64,000 nucleotides of DNA from the NCBI GenBank assembly GCA_014859655.1, contig JACUTT010000008.1, positions 1-64,000 of the forward strand, in the 5' to 3' direction. The position numbers were made by a program, and so were the translations under genes. The DNA comes from Campylobacterales bacterium (GTDB taxonomy: Bacteria; Campylobacterota; Campylobacteria; Campylobacterales; Sulfurimonadaceae). A model generated the notes under the pieces. It had not been told where the DNA came from. It was given only the letters and a program-made list of their open reading frames with translations, and ran no database searches. Shown piece by piece: positions 43,418 to 53,734 of the stretch (positions are counted from its first letter, which is position 1; each line of letters begins with the position of its first letter).

Positions 43418-43849
43418 TTACCACTCAAAATAGGTAGATGCCTTGGTGATCTCGTCATAAGGAACAGTCTGCTCGCCGACCTGCTCATCTTTAATCGTTA
43501 TCGTGTTGCCTTCGACCTTTATCAGTTCACCCTTTAAGACCTCATTGGAGATCAGAACAGCTTTTACTTTTTCGCCGACAGACTTTTTAAAATGGCTCAG
43601 GTTTTTCAACTTACGCTCAATACCCGGTGAGCTAACTTCCAGACGGTAGTCCCCTGAAACAGGAGGTGTAACGTCCAAAAGCGGAGAGATGATGCGTGTC
43701 ACTTCTCCGCACTTGTCAAGGCTGACGCCATCTTCAGCGTCGATCATAACACGGTAGATTGTCGCGCCAAACTCGCTTACCGTTGCGATATCGTATAAAG
43801 AGAGTCCCATAGACTCGACAACATTTTTTATATCTTGCTCAAGACTCAT
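43418..43849 (-). CDS. rimP: Ribosome maturation factor RimP
   Basis: 143 aa. SLYDIATVSEFGATIYRVMI, LDKCGEVTRIISPLLD and YRLEVSSPGIERKL are the RimP signatures. It assists 30S assembly. It overlaps rbfA by 11 bases. Confidence 0.93.
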   Translation of the reverse strand: MSLEQDIKNVVESMGLSLYDIATVSEFGATIYRVMIDAEDGVSLDKCGEVTRIISPLLDVTPPVSGDYRLEVSSPGIERKLKNLSHFKKSVGEKVKAVLISNEVLKGELIKVEGNTITIKDEQVGEQTVPYDEITKASTYFEW

Positions 43850-44210
43850 CTTTGTCTTCCTTGGGTTTGGCTATCTTTTTAAAAAGCTCTTCTACTTTTG
43901 TGACACGCTGAAAATGCTCATCGAACTCAAACGTGAGGTTCGGACATCGGTACCAGCCCTGGTCCTGCATACAGTGTGCTTCGATAAGGGGACGGGCTTT
44001 ACTGAGAAGTTTTAAAAAAAGATTTCTCTCTTTTTCCGTATAAGCGTGCGGATCAAGATAGACCTTTGCATCGCTCCGTCCTTTTGAACAGATGACTTCG
44101 ATCACATCAACTTCGTGCAGACGGGCATCGTTAAGGGAGCTTAGCGCTTCAGGAATCAGCTCTTGAAGGAGTGACTCCGTGCGCTTTTGTTTTATCTGAG
44201 AAGGCGTCAC
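43839..44210 (-). CDS. rbfA: Ribosome-binding factor A
   Basis: 123 aa from a GTG that overlaps the infB stop (GTGA). [20 protein letters not shown] and [20 protein letters not shown] are the RbfA start and KH-like strands. It aids 16S 5'-end maturation. Order infB-rbfA-rimP is shared with H. pylori as I recall. Confidence 0.9.
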   Translation of the reverse strand: MTPSQIKQKRTESLLQELIPEALSSLNDARLHEVDVIEVICSKGRSDAKVYLDPHAYTEKERNLFLKLLSKARPLIEAHCMQDQGWYRCPNLTFEFDEHFQRVTKVEELFKKIAKPKEDKDES

Positions 44211-46834
44211 AGTTCTACTTTTTGCTCTACCTTCGTAAATGTCTCAATAACATCACCCGGCTGAACATCCTCATATCCATTAATAACGACACCACATTCG
44301 TAGCCATTACTGATCTCTTTAACATCCTCTTTGAAACGCTTGAGTGAACTGAGCTCGCCTTCAAAGATAACAACACCGTCACGAATGACACGGACCAACC
44401 CGCCGCGGACAAGTTTACCGTCGACAACCAAACAGCCGGCAACAACACCTTTAGGGATCTTGAAGACCTCTTTGACATCTGCCTGGCCTGTATTTGTCTC
44501 TTTGAATTTCGGAGACATCATGCCCGTAAGCATTCCAGTAACATCATCGATCATCTGGTAGATGATGTTGTAGGTCCTGATCTCGACGCCGAACTGCTTA
44601 GCCGCCGCTTTGACCGTACCGGTAGGACGTACGTTAAATCCTAAGATCACGCAGTCACTTGAACCGTTAGCCAGCGCAACGTCGTTTTCAGTGATACCGC
44701 CGACACTTGAAGAGATGATATTAACCTTCACTTCATCATTACGAAGTTCCGTCAATGCCGTTCTTAGTGCTTCGAGTGAACCGTGAACATCCGCTTTAAG
44801 GATGATGTTCAAGGCTTTTAACTTGCCTTCAGCGATCATTGCAGTCAGGTCATCCATCGTAGACTTCGTAGAGATGGAGAGCTCTTTATGGCGGTCATAC
44901 TCATGACGTTTCATAGCGATCTCTTTCGCCTCTTTTTCTGTCTCCATCGCAACAAGTATCTCGCCTGCACCAGGGACTATGTTCAGACCCACGACAACAC
45001 CTGTTTCTGACGGCCCGATCATGTCGATCGATTTCTTCATATCGTTCAGCAAGGCACGGACGCGTCCGTACGCTGAACCGACAACGATATTGTCACCTAC
45101 ACGCAAGGTTCCGTTATTTACGATAATCGTTGCAACAGGTCCGCGTCCTTTTTCAACTGTCGACTCAACCACTGTTGCTCTTGCGAGCGTATCAGGGTTG
45201 GCTTTAAGTTCCATGATCTCAGCCTGTAAAAGAATCGCTTCAAGCAGATGGTCAATTCCCTGACCAGTTTTTGCAGAAACCGGAATAAACTCGACATCCC
45301 CGCCCCAGGCGACAGGACTTAGTCCATGTTCAGCCATACCGGCCATTGCCATGTCCGGGTTTGCATTCTCTTTGTCGATCTTGTTCACAGCAACAATGAC
45401 CGGATTGCCCGACTCTTTGGCAAGTTTGATCGACTCGATTGTCTGAGGCTTGACCCCGTCATCTGCCGCAACAACGATAATAATAATATCGGTGACATGT
45501 GCTCCGCGTGAACGGATCGCCGAGAAGGCAGCGTGTCCCGGAGTATCTAAGAAAGTGATCTTCTCGCCGTTTTGGTTAATCGTATAGGCACCGATGTGCT
45601 GCGTGATCCCGCCGGCTTCGCCAGAAGCGACTTTGGCAGAACGGATTGCGTCCAGAAGGGATGTCTTACCATGGTCAACGTGTCCCATAATAGTGATAAC
45701 AGGAGGACGCTTGACCGCGTCCGCATCTTCTTCTTGGCTTTCGCTCTTCGCCATGTTTTCAAGGTCAAAGGCTGCTTTTGGATCGATCGTCGTGACTTCA
45801 ACCTCAAACTCTTCGGCAAGGATCTCAATCTCTTCTTTACTCAAGAAGTCATTCTTCGTTGCCATCTTGCCCAGATCAAAAAGAACCTTAATGATCTCAA
45901 TCATCGGTCGGTTGATCTTTTCGGCAAACTCATAGATACGGATATCTTCCGGGATCTCTACGCTGGTAACGATAACATCGTCCGTCACCTCTTTACGACG
46001 GCGTTTTTTAGATCTGCCTCGAGAGACTGAACGCGGACGGTTGTTGGTCGGACGGCGATTTACCTGACCCTTGTTTGCTGCGTTTCTCGCTTCACGCTCT
46101 TTACGCTCTTCTTCAATCGCTTTTTCACGTTCTTTACGTGCCTCTTCTTCACGGAAGTCAAGCAGAACAACCTCGTCTTTATCAAAGTCCATGGAGACAT
46201 CGGCCATATCACCGCCGAAGATATTCATCTTGTTACCTTGATTTTTTGTCGTTTGTACGGCTGTTGTCTTCTTTTTTTTCTTTGACTTGCTGTTCATCTC
46301 AGCGATTGCTTCGGCGCTGAGTTTTCCGTAGGTAGAAGTAAACTCAGGATCTTTGTAGGCATTGGCGCTTGCAAAGGTTTCTGCCGCAGTAGGCACAGGT
46401 TTTTTCTTCTTGACAATTTTCAGACCTGAGCGCTTTCGCTCACTTGTCACCCTATTGATAGGAGAAACTTTTTCCTGCTCCGGTTCGACTGCGACTTGAG
46501 CTTTTTTCTCTGCAACTATCTCTGCTTCTGCGTTTTCTACTTTTACAGAGGCTGGTGCTTCTTCTTTTAACGGTTGCTCGACGTCAACCTTGACTTCTGC
46601 AGTCGCTGCAGCCTGGCCTTCTTCTTGAGGAGCTTTTTTGACTATGGGTTGTTGTTTTGGTGCAGCTGCGGCAGGATTCATGATATAGTTCATGATCTTT
46701 TCTGCTTCTTCTGGAGAAACGCCACTGGAAGCGGTTTTAACATCAAGCCCCATCTCTGTAGCCTTGTCAACAACCTCTTTGCTTTTTATGCCCAGTTCTT
46801 TCGCGATCTCGTGTACTCTAACCTTATCTAACAT
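44207..46834 (-). CDS. infB: Translation initiation factor IF-2
   Basis: 875 aa. Starting at the ATG 46834 with AAGGAG upstream (the track adds a TTG codon). The N-terminal IF2N motif ([20 protein letters not shown]) is followed by a long charged linker, then a second IF2N ([15 protein letters not shown]). The GTPase has [16 protein letters not shown] (G1), DTPGHAAF (G3) and NKIDKEN (G4). Domains II-IV follow. It brings fMet-tRNA to the 30S subunit. Confidence 0.97.
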   Translation of the reverse strand: MLDKVRVHEIAKELGIKSKEVVDKATEMGLDVKTASSGVSPEEAEKIMNYIMNPAAAAPKQQPIVKKAPQEEGQAAATAEVKVDVEQPLKEEAPASVKVENAEAEIVAEKKAQVAVEPEQEKVSPINRVTSERKRSGLKIVKKKKPVPTAAETFASANAYKDPEFTSTYGKLSAEAIAEMNSKSKKKKKTTAVQTTKNQGNKMNIFGGDMADVSMDFDKDEVVLLDFREEEARKEREKAIEEERKEREARNAANKGQVNRRPTNNRPRSVSRGRSKKRRRKEVTDDVIVTSVEIPEDIRIYEFAEKINRPMIEIIKVLFDLGKMATKNDFLSKEEIEILAEEFEVEVTTIDPKAAFDLENMAKSESQEEDADAVKRPPVITIMGHVDHGKTSLLDAIRSAKVASGEAGGITQHIGAYTINQNGEKITFLDTPGHAAFSAIRSRGAHVTDIIIIVVAADDGVKPQTIESIKLAKESGNPVIVAVNKIDKENANPDMAMAGMAEHGLSPVAWGGDVEFIPVSAKTGQGIDHLLEAILLQAEIMELKANPDTLARATVVESTVEKGRGPVATIIVNNGTLRVGDNIVVGSAYGRVRALLNDMKKSIDMIGPSETGVVVGLNIVPGAGEILVAMETEKEAKEIAMKRHEYDRHKELSISTKSTMDDLTAMIAEGKLKALNIILKADVHGSLEALRTALTELRNDEVKVNIISSSVGGITENDVALANGSSDCVILGFNVRPTGTVKAAAKQFGVEIRTYNIIYQMIDDVTGMLTGMMSPKFKETNTGQADVKEVFKIPKGVVAGCLVVDGKLVRGGLVRVIRDGVVIFEGELSSLKRFKEDVKEISNGYECGVVINGYEDVQPGDVIETFTKVEQKVEL

Positions 46835-47084
46835 CAATTATTAGCTCCTTCAATAAACTACTTATTTCTTCTTGTAATTCTTTTGCACATTTGCAGCGCC
46901 CTGCGAGATGTTTTACCAGCTTAGGGTTTTCCAGACATGCGGCACAGACGTAAAGACTGCGCCCCTCACCATCAAATGCTTGCACTCTGTTCGCTTTACA
47001 TTGCAGGCGAACCAAGTTCTTCTGTTCTATGCGCGTACGACATTGCACGCACATCCGAATCGGAACGTGTGAATTTTGCGCCAT
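46824..47084 (-). CDS. ylxR: YlxR-family RNA-binding protein (DUF448)
   Basis: 86 aa. [20 protein letters not shown] and [11 protein letters not shown] give the two CxxC pairs, and the typical YlxR GR(S)xYVC motif is intact. Members bind RNA and sit upstream of infB in many bacteria. It overlaps infB by 11 bases. Confidence 0.9.
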   Translation of the reverse strand: MAQNSHVPIRMCVQCRTRIEQKNLVRLQCKANRVQAFDGEGRSLYVCAACLENPKLVKHLAGRCKCAKELQEEISSLLKELIIDVR

Positions 47085-47133
47085 TATATCTTATTCTTTC
47101 TTATATTCTTTCTATAATCCACATTATTTAAGA

Positions 47134-48015
47134 TCAACGTTCAATCTTGAGACCATAATTGTCAAAATCGAGTGTTTTAACGACGAAATCCGGAAATTTA
47201 AGTTCCAGTTTTGCCTGAATCGCCTCAGCATCTTCATCATAGCACATGTTAAAAAAAGTCGAGCCGCTTCCTGAGAGCGTACTCATCAATGCACCGACTT
47301 CATACGCCGTTTTTTGCACCGTAAATAGCTCTGGAAGCATCTTCATGCGTTGGCGCTGATGGAACCTGTCTTTGGATGCGATGCGCAGCATCTCCCAGTT
47401 CTCACTGTAAAATGAGGCCACCAGGAGTGAAGCATGCGAAAGGTTGTAGATCGCGTTCTCTTTGTTATAGGATTTCGGCAGTGTTGTGCGTGAATGTGCG
47501 GTTGAGATCGGCTTGTTCGGAATCACGACTATTGCCTTGAGATAAGGGGGCATATGCTTCTTTTCGGAGAAGACCTTCCCTTTTTCAACAACAGCTGTGT
47601 TGAATCCGCCCATTACAGCCGGCGTGATATTGTCCGGGTGTGCTTCGTAAAAAAGCGCATGGTTCAAAATACGGCGGCGCGAAACTCTCACCCCTGCGGC
47701 TTCATGCGCCGACGCGATAGCCGAGACGATCACTGCTGACGAGCTTCCCAAACCGCGAGAAAGCGGTATCTGGTTGTGAAAGGTAAACTTGAAGTTCTGG
47801 CGGTTTTGCGTCAGGCGGTTATAATGGTCGTTAAATATCCCCACAAAAAGGTTGTTTCCTTTGAGTTTCGGGTTGTTTTCTCCCTCTCCTCGAACAGAGA
47901 CGGAATGAAAACGCGAAGGTCTGATATCAACACTGTTTCTTAGGTCCAAGGCAAGGCCTAGGGAGTCAAAACCTGGGCCGAGATTGGCGCTTGTAGCCGG
48001 TACACTTATAATCAC
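47134..48015 (-). CDS. thrB: Homoserine kinase
   Basis: 293 aa using a GTG start at 48015 with AAGGA five bases upstream, which gives [20 protein letters not shown] at the exact GHMP N-terminus; the track start lies in the upstream gene. [16 protein letters not shown] is the ATP loop and [11 protein letters not shown] the C-terminal glycine motif. It phosphorylates homoserine for threonine synthesis. Length equals the H. pylori enzyme as I remember. Confidence 0.93.
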   Translation of the reverse strand: MIISVPATSANLGPGFDSLGLALDLRNSVDIRPSRFHSVSVRGEGENNPKLKGNNLFVGIFNDHYNRLTQNRQNFKFTFHNQIPLSRGLGSSSAVIVSAIASAHEAAGVRVSRRRILNHALFYEAHPDNITPAVMGGFNTAVVEKGKVFSEKKHMPPYLKAIVVIPNKPISTAHSRTTLPKSYNKENAIYNLSHASLLVASFYSENWEMLRIASKDRFHQRQRMKMLPELFTVQKTAYEVGALMSTLSGSGSTFFNMCYDEDAEAIQAKLELKFPDFVVKTLDFDNYGLKIER

Positions 48016-48049
48016 ATGGATCCTTGTTTGAGCGAAAAGACAGTCACAC

Positions 48050-48505
48050 TTACACAGCAGGCAAGACATACAAAGGTGCTGTCTCTTCGGAATAGTTGCT
48101 CAATTCTAATTTTTTAGGAAGTTTAAAAGGGGCTGTTTGAGGCTCTTCAAACTTTTTGGTCGTAATTGTACCATTGCTTTGTATAAAATAGAGTTGGCCG
48201 AATGCTTTAATCGGCTGATTTTCATTAAAAGCAAAGGCATTTGCGGCCAAAAGCTTTATGTTGTTAACGATACAGAGTGTTCTCAGAAAGATATAGGCGA
48301 CTTTTATCGCCATAAACGACCCGGGACCTCTGGCATAGATGATATGTTCTATTGTGTAGTGTCCCACGATGTTTTTAAACAAAGTAGGCAGAGCTTCCGA
48401 GCTTTGCTCCGAAGAGGAAAGCGTTTCGATAAGCTCCCCTTTCTGGTAGATCCCCACTAGAATCGGCGAGCCCAGTTCAAGGACAACAAGGTCGACCTTA
48501 TGCAT
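48050..48505 (-). CDS. tsaB: TsaB-like subunit of the tRNA t6A system, short form
   Basis: 151 aa, shorter than the usual 200-230. [20 protein letters not shown] matches the TsaB first strand-hairpin and [18 protein letters not shown] the GPGSFTGLR signature in altered form (no T-G-L). The second ASKHA lobe is reduced. It would scaffold TsaD for threonylcarbamoyl-adenosine at tRNA position 37. It overlaps lpxC by 8 bases. Confidence 0.78.
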   Translation of the reverse strand: MHKVDLVVLELGSPILVGIYQKGELIETLSSSEQSSEALPTLFKNIVGHYTIEHIIYARGPGSFMAIKVAYIFLRTLCIVNNIKLLAANAFAFNENQPIKAFGQLYFIQSNGTITTKKFEEPQTAPFKLPKKLELSNYSEETAPLYVLPAV

Positions 48506-49382
48506 AGGCGTGCGCTAATTCCTTCGCTTCACTTCCGCTTAGCTCGACGACCTCATAGTTCTCTTTTTCTTTGAGCAGCGCCACTGTCAGCTTGTGATTA
48601 AGGTCGTGGCTTCCCGCAAATGCCTCATAATTTCCGATAAAGTTTATGCCTAGAAGAGACATATCGCCGATCGCGTCGAGTATCTTGTGTCGGACAAACT
48701 CATCAGGATAGCGCAGGCCTTCGGTATTGAGCACTTTTTTATCATCAAGCACAACAGCGTTGTCGAGGCTTCCGCCAAGGGCAAGCCCCTTTGAACGAAG
48801 ATACTGGACCTCATGCAAGAAACCGAAGGTACGCGCTTTGGAGATCTTCTCTTTGTACTCTGCCTTGGTGAAGTTGAGGGTGAAGCTCTGCTGTTCGATC
48901 ACGGGATGGTTAAACTTGATCGTAAAGTCATAACTCAGGTCGTTTGAGGGAGAGAGCTTGACATATTTGTCTCCTTCTCGCACGATGACCTCTTTTTTGA
49001 TCCTCATGATCTTTTTAGGCGCATCCAGCTCCAGCATGCCCGCTTCGTCCAGGAGCATACAAAAACTCGCAGAACTTCCGTCCATGACCGGGATCTCGTC
49101 CGCATCGACAATGACGCGCAGGTTGTCTATGCCATAGGCATACACAGCTGAGAGCATATGTTCGATCGTTGAGATGAAATAGCCCTCTTTTCCGATGACC
49201 GTGGCCATCTTTGTGTCCACGACATATTCCGGCTTCAAAGGGATGGAAACATTCACATCCGAGCGGTAAAACTCAATACCTCTGTCTGCTCCGAGCGGCT
49301 CGAGTCGCAGACGAACGGGAACACCTTTATGTAGACCGATGCCCACCAGAGAAACAGGTTTTGCTATTGTTGTTTGTTTCAT
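48498..49382 (-). CDS. lpxC: UDP-3-O-acyl-N-acetylglucosamine deacetylase
   Basis: 294 aa. [34 protein letters not shown] (zinc His), DGSSASF and [17 protein letters not shown] (HKxxDxxGD zinc motif) are all present, then FAGSHDLNH (catalytic His). It commits precursors to lipid A and is the first irreversible step. The gene starts right before the minC stop. Confidence 0.96.
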   Translation of the reverse strand: MKQTTIAKPVSLVGIGLHKGVPVRLRLEPLGADRGIEFYRSDVNVSIPLKPEYVVDTKMATVIGKEGYFISTIEHMLSAVYAYGIDNLRVIVDADEIPVMDGSSASFCMLLDEAGMLELDAPKKIMRIKKEVIVREGDKYVKLSPSNDLSYDFTIKFNHPVIEQQSFTLNFTKAEYKEKISKARTFGFLHEVQYLRSKGLALGGSLDNAVVLDDKKVLNTEGLRYPDEFVRHKILDAIGDMSLLGINFIGNYEAFAGSHDLNHKLTVALLKEKENYEVVELSGSEAKELAHAYA

Positions 49383-49961
49383 TTATATGTCCTTAAAAAT
49401 AATGCCATTATCATATTTTATAAGTTTTAATTTTCCGTCAAAGCGACTCTTATCGAGCTCTTCACCGTGAAAAAAGACAGACCCTTGCCCTATCTCTTTA
49501 AGCAAAAGGTATTCCCCATCGCTTCGGACCAATCCGTCAATTATACCAAATATCTGTACCGAACGCGAACACTCGATCACCGCGCCGCTGTTGATCCGAC
49601 CAAAAAAAACAAGCTCCTCATCCGCATAGATCTCTTCGCCTGAACGCACAGTGCGGTAGTAGACCGAGGCATTTTTACCTGGTGTGATCTCATCTGAATA
49701 GACAGAAGGCTCCTTTGCAGAGGTATCGTCCAAAACAGCCGTCGAGCGCTTTTTTCGCATTTGAAGGCTTTTCGTATTGGTATCGATATAAACAGCCTCT
49801 TTCTCATCTAAAAATCCAGTCACCTCAGCACTTACTTCTCCGCTGAGCATCAAAAGATAGCCCTGTAGCAGGGGCGCATTTTTTGTATAGTACTCAACAA
49901 ATGCCCGGCTCTCATCTATCTCAAATTCAAAGGCTTTGAGCGTCTGCTGTTTTACTTTCAT
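49383..49961 (-). CDS. minC: Septum site-determining protein MinC
   Basis: 192 aa. The C-terminal half has the MinC beta-helix pattern (VRSGEEIYADEELVFFGRIN, then GAVIECSRSVQIFGIIDGLV). The N-terminal domain is divergent from E. coli. It blocks FtsZ assembly with MinD. Order M23-minC-lpxC agrees with H. pylori as I recall; a 4-base overlap joins it to the M23 gene. Confidence 0.86.
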   Translation of the reverse strand: MKVKQQTLKAFEFEIDESRAFVEYYTKNAPLLQGYLLMLSGEVSAEVTGFLDEKEAVYIDTNTKSLQMRKKRSTAVLDDTSAKEPSVYSDEITPGKNASVYYRTVRSGEEIYADEELVFFGRINSGAVIECSRSVQIFGIIDGLVRSDGEYLLLKEIGQGSVFFHGEELDKSRFDGKLKLIKYDNGIIFKDI

Positions 49962-51325
49962 GACCTGCCGATCAGTTTTTTCGCATTTTTCATCACATCG
50001 GTGATATTAAGACGGATCCACTCCTCATCCATCCACTCTTCAGGCCGGACTTCCACGCCTTGCACAAGAATACCAAAATGCAGATGATCGCCCATCGCGT
50101 AACCGCTCAAGCCCGTATTTGCGATCTGCTGGCTAGGTTTTACCGCATCGCCGGGGGCGACTTTTAGGCTTGAACAGTGCCCATAGATCGTGTAAAGGCC
50201 CATGCCGTGATGAATGATCGGGAGATTGCCGTAGATGCCGTTCTCTTCGGCAAAAACAGTCACGCCGTGATTTTGAGACTTGATCTCTGCCATCTTCACG
50301 CTGGCAAGGTCAAGACCCAGGTGATACGATTCGCTCACTTTCTGATTGTCATAATAGTAGAGTCTGTGATCGCCAAAACTTGCGACTTTCTGGCCATTTT
50401 TCAAAGGGTAGAAAGGCTTAATTGAAAACTCGGAGATCGTCTCATTTGAAACCTTTGACGTAATGGTGTGAATAGTCTTTTCATTATTTGCACGTACCTG
50501 TTCATTGATGATCTTGAACTGTTCTATCGGGTCATCTACGCCCTGTGTCTCTGGATACTCCGCCGCCAAAGTTGCGATCTTGCCTTTTAAAAAGCGGTCC
50601 GAAAGCTTCATCTTTGAGACACGGTAGTTTTTAGCCTTGTGATAGTAGGGGATGTGAATCTGCGTCTTATTTCCCGCTTTGTCTGTAGCTACAACCCGTG
50701 CATCAAAGTTCTTCTGCACCACCGGCCAGGCGACCAGGGCGACATAATATCCCTCTTTATAAAAAGGCTGGACTTTGAAGCGTTTTTCTTTGTTGACCTC
50801 AACATAGAGTTCGTTCATATTTTCATCATTTGCCTTGAAGACGACAAGAGCAGAGCCCCCTTTGTAGATCCCGTAAGAGTTCGTCACAAGGGTCACCAGA
50901 GGTTTTCTCTTGTCTATAATAAAACGTTTCTCTATGCTGGCACTGTTCCCGGAAAAGAAATTCCATTGGCTTCCGTCAACAGCCGTGACAACGATCGCGA
51001 TTTCTTTGTCTTGTATCCTTTGGCTCATCTGCGGAAACTCGACTTTAAGCTCAAGCTTCTTCTGCGGTACCAGCAGCGCCTCATGACTGAGGACTTTTTC
51101 ACCGTCTGCACTGATCATCTTGACTTCATAATACTTTATGCCGCTCTCATCTTCGATACTCACATCGATCGGCTCTTTGAGGTTCCAGTACTGCGCGCTT
51201 GTCATTGTCACAATCGGCAGATCGCGCTCAAAGAGCTTGGAGTTATAGAGGTAGATAATCCCGCTGATAATCCCTACAAAAATAATTAAAAACAGTACCG
51301 TCGATGAATTTCTTTTTTGTCTCAA
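49958..51325 (-). CDS. Membrane-anchored M23 peptidase (cell-shape type)
   Basis: 455 aa with an N-terminal membrane helix (FLIIFVGIISGIIYLY). The C-terminal LytM/M23 domain has ESYHLGLDLAS (zinc His and Asp), GLYTIYGHCSSL and GDHLHFGILV (HxH). All zinc ligands are present, so it should be an active peptidoglycan endopeptidase. The middle is a beta-rich domain of unknown use. Related Helicobacter genes help set cell shape. Confidence 0.9.
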   Translation of the reverse strand: MRQKRNSSTVLFLIIFVGIISGIIYLYNSKLFERDLPIVTMTSAQYWNLKEPIDVSIEDESGIKYYEVKMISADGEKVLSHEALLVPQKKLELKVEFPQMSQRIQDKEIAIVVTAVDGSQWNFFSGNSASIEKRFIIDKRKPLVTLVTNSYGIYKGGSALVVFKANDENMNELYVEVNKEKRFKVQPFYKEGYYVALVAWPVVQKNFDARVVATDKAGNKTQIHIPYYHKAKNYRVSKMKLSDRFLKGKIATLAAEYPETQGVDDPIEQFKIINEQVRANNEKTIHTITSKVSNETISEFSIKPFYPLKNGQKVASFGDHRLYYYDNQKVSESYHLGLDLASVKMAEIKSQNHGVTVFAEENGIYGNLPIIHHGMGLYTIYGHCSSLKVAPGDAVKPSQQIANTGLSGYAMGDHLHFGILVQGVEVRPEEWMDEEWIRLNITDVMKNAKKLIGRS

Positions 51326-52257
51326 ATCTTACCCTTTATTATACGTATAATCTTTTTTTCAATCTCTTCCAAGGAGGCCCCTGCTGTCACAAAGCCGGCC
51401 GAATGAAGATGTCCGCCTCCGCCAAAAACAGAGGCGATCTTATTCATATCCAGGCTGCTTTTGCTGCGAAGAGAACCTTTGATCTGTCCATCTTTTGTAT
51501 GGCGGAGCATCAATGCAACCTCGACGTTTACAAGCTCAAGGCTCTCATGCAGAGCCTCTTCACAATCGACATCATACGCACCGCTCTCTTCAAAAAAACT
51601 CTTTTCCACCAGCGTCGTAACCAGTTTCCCCGAGCACTGAAGCCGGGCGCCAGAGAGCATCTTTGCCTTCATCCGAACGGAGGCGAGTGAACGCTCTTTG
51701 AAAAGCATCTGTGTGCACAAAGCATTATCTGCTCCACATCCGATCAGGTCCGCCGCCATAAGAAAAGCCCTTTGATCTGTTTTTGCCGTGGTAAAACACT
51801 GCGAATCATCGATCAGACCGGCATAGAGGGCCGTTGCTATCTTGGCATTGAGCGCTATAACGTTCTTTTTAAAAAAGTCATACACGACTTCAGAGGTACT
51901 GATCGCAGAGGCGTCAATAAGGTTGATCTCTCCGTACTTCTCGTTTGAAACATGATGGTCGATGTTTACCAGCGGCGCATTCACCTCTATGCCAAGGCGT
52001 CTATAGCTACCGCAGTCAAAACTCATGGCCAAGTCATACGCTTTAGGAAGAGAAGATTTGACCTTATCAAAAAAGGGCAAAAACCGCAGGGCGGGATTTA
52101 TCTTTTCTGTTTTGCAAAAAAGGGTGACCTTTTTGTGCAGGCGCAGGATATGGGTGTACATGGCAATCGCCGAGCCCAAAGAATCGGCATCAGGATTGAC
52201 ATGGGCGATGATAAGGATATGTTTTGCATCTTCGATCGCTTTGATCACGCTGTCCAT
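51322..52257 (-). CDS. DHH-family phosphoesterase (NrnA-like)
   Basis: 311 aa from the ATG at 52257 (a G-rich ribosome site upstream); the track start is 14 residues longer. Motifs: IIAHVNPDADSLGSAIAMY (DxD), FDCGS, VNIDHHVSN (DHH), ALYAGLIDDS, and GGGHLHSAGF (DHHA1 GGGH). Members degrade nanoRNA and pAp or cyclic dinucleotides. It overlaps the M23 gene by 4 bases. Confidence 0.9.
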   Translation of the reverse strand: MDSVIKAIEDAKHILIIAHVNPDADSLGSAIAMYTHILRLHKKVTLFCKTEKINPALRFLPFFDKVKSSLPKAYDLAMSFDCGSYRRLGIEVNAPLVNIDHHVSNEKYGEINLIDASAISTSEVVYDFFKKNVIALNAKIATALYAGLIDDSQCFTTAKTDQRAFLMAADLIGCGADNALCTQMLFKERSLASVRMKAKMLSGARLQCSGKLVTTLVEKSFFEESGAYDVDCEEALHESLELVNVEVALMLRHTKDGQIKGSLRSKSSLDMNKIASVFGGGGHLHSAGFVTAGASLEEIEKKIIRIIKGKI

Positions 52258-52342
52258 AACCGCCCGTCCCCCTTCATATAGTTTTGGAATTGTACTCAAA
52301 AGATGGTTAACGGCTGGTTAAAACAGAAGGCTCAAAGCAAAA

Positions 52343-53674
52343 TCAGATAGCTATAACACAGTTTCTTCCGCTGCTTTTTGCCTGATACATCGCTGTGTCT
52401 GTACGATGCAGAAGCGAATTTGGGCTGTCCCCTTTTTGGTACTGTGAAACGCCGAAACTGCAGCTGATACTGCCGACCTGCTCAAAAATATACTCCGCGA
52501 TAAATGCGCGCATCTTTTCGGCTACCTGAATAGCACCGGCGGCATCAACAAGCGGAAGGATAACAACGAACTCTTCGCCTCCCCACCTCGCAATCATATC
52601 ATTGCTGCGCAGCAGCTCTTTGCACTGTGTTGAGATGGATTTGAGGACCTTGTCACCCACAAGATGGCCATAGCTGTCATTGATCGACTTGAAATGGTCG
52701 ATGTCAAAGAAGATCAAAGAGAAGACCCCGCTGCTATAGCGCTCTATGCGCGTAAACTCGTCAAGCATCTTCGTTTCAAAACTGCTTCGGTTCGGCAGGT
52801 GTGTCAAGGGATCAAACTGAGCCATCTCCTCGTATTTTGATGCCCGCGCCTCCAGCAAGCGGTTCACTTCTTCAAGCTGCTTGTCGCGCGCTTTAAGGTT
52901 CTCTGCCCAGCGGCTGTAGACCTTGGCTAAGAGCTCCTGCTGGCTGATCTGGCCGATGATCTCGCCTTTTTTATTCGATACGATCACTCTTTTGAAGTGT
53001 TCTCTTTGCACAAACTCCAATGCCTCGTGGATACTGCTATCCTCGTCAATGCTATAGACCGGAGAGGACATAAAGTCGCAAATAGGCCGGTTCAGGTCGC
53101 AGCCGTCATTGAGCAGTCTTATTGTGTCTTTTGTCGTGATAATGCCGACGGCCTTGCTCTGCTCATAAAGGATGACAGAATCCAGATGTGAACTGTTCAT
53201 CACACGCAATATATCGTAGGTATCTGACTGCGCATCAGCGCGCATGAGCACATTTCTCCATAAGATATCTTTGATTTTCTGCTCTTTCATCAAGAGCGCA
53301 GGATCTATGCTTGAGATGATGTCTGTGTAGGTGACAAATCCGCAAAGTTTCTCATCTTTGTCTGTTACACAAAGACAGCTGCAGCTGTTATTTAGCTCTT
53401 TCAAGGCATCCGAGAGAGAGGTATCATAGGGGACACTACTGATCATCTCTAGTTTCAGCACTTTTATCGGCATGTCGAAGCTGACACGCTCCACCTTAAA
53501 ACGAATCAGGTCGTTTGCCGTTATCATCCGATAACGACTGCTTCCTTCTTTGGTAACAACAATGTCACGGACACTGTGCCAGTACATCAACTGCACAGCT
53601 TCTTCAAGCTTTTGGTTTTCGTCGATTTTGATCACTTCTCTTGTCGCGAGGTCGATCACATAGGGAAAGGTCAT
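52343..53674 (-). CDS. Diguanylate cyclase with tandem CBS domains
   Basis: 443 aa. Residues 1-245 hold four CBS motifs in two pairs (for example KLEEAVQLMYWHSVRDIVVT and SIHEALEFVQREHFKRVIVS). A short coiled coil (about 250-285) joins a GGDEF domain: LTHLPNRSSFE, FFDIDHFKSIND and RWGGEEFVVILP. The active site is GGEEF, so catalysis is expected, and an RSND inhibitory I-site sits five residues upstream. The CBS pairs probably sense an adenine nucleotide. No signal peptide or membrane helix. Confidence 0.92.
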   Translation of the reverse strand: MTFPYVIDLATREVIKIDENQKLEEAVQLMYWHSVRDIVVTKEGSSRYRMITANDLIRFKVERVSFDMPIKVLKLEMISSVPYDTSLSDALKELNNSCSCLCVTDKDEKLCGFVTYTDIISSIDPALLMKEQKIKDILWRNVLMRADAQSDTYDILRVMNSSHLDSVILYEQSKAVGIITTKDTIRLLNDGCDLNRPICDFMSSPVYSIDEDSSIHEALEFVQREHFKRVIVSNKKGEIIGQISQQELLAKVYSRWAENLKARDKQLEEVNRLLEARASKYEEMAQFDPLTHLPNRSSFETKMLDEFTRIERYSSGVFSLIFFDIDHFKSINDSYGHLVGDKVLKSISTQCKELLRSNDMIARWGGEEFVVILPLVDAAGAIQVAEKMRAFIAEYIFEQVGSISCSFGVSQYQKGDSPNSLLHRTDTAMYQAKSSGRNCVIAI

Positions 53675-53734
53675 ATACTAGACTCCTTTGTCATTGAAGA
53701 ATTATACTCACTTGCCCCTGAATAATGACAATTT

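Noticed and set aside
50639-51289. 216-codon plus-strand ORF within the M23 gene
   Set aside because: Antisense of the M23 peptidase; no independent evidence.
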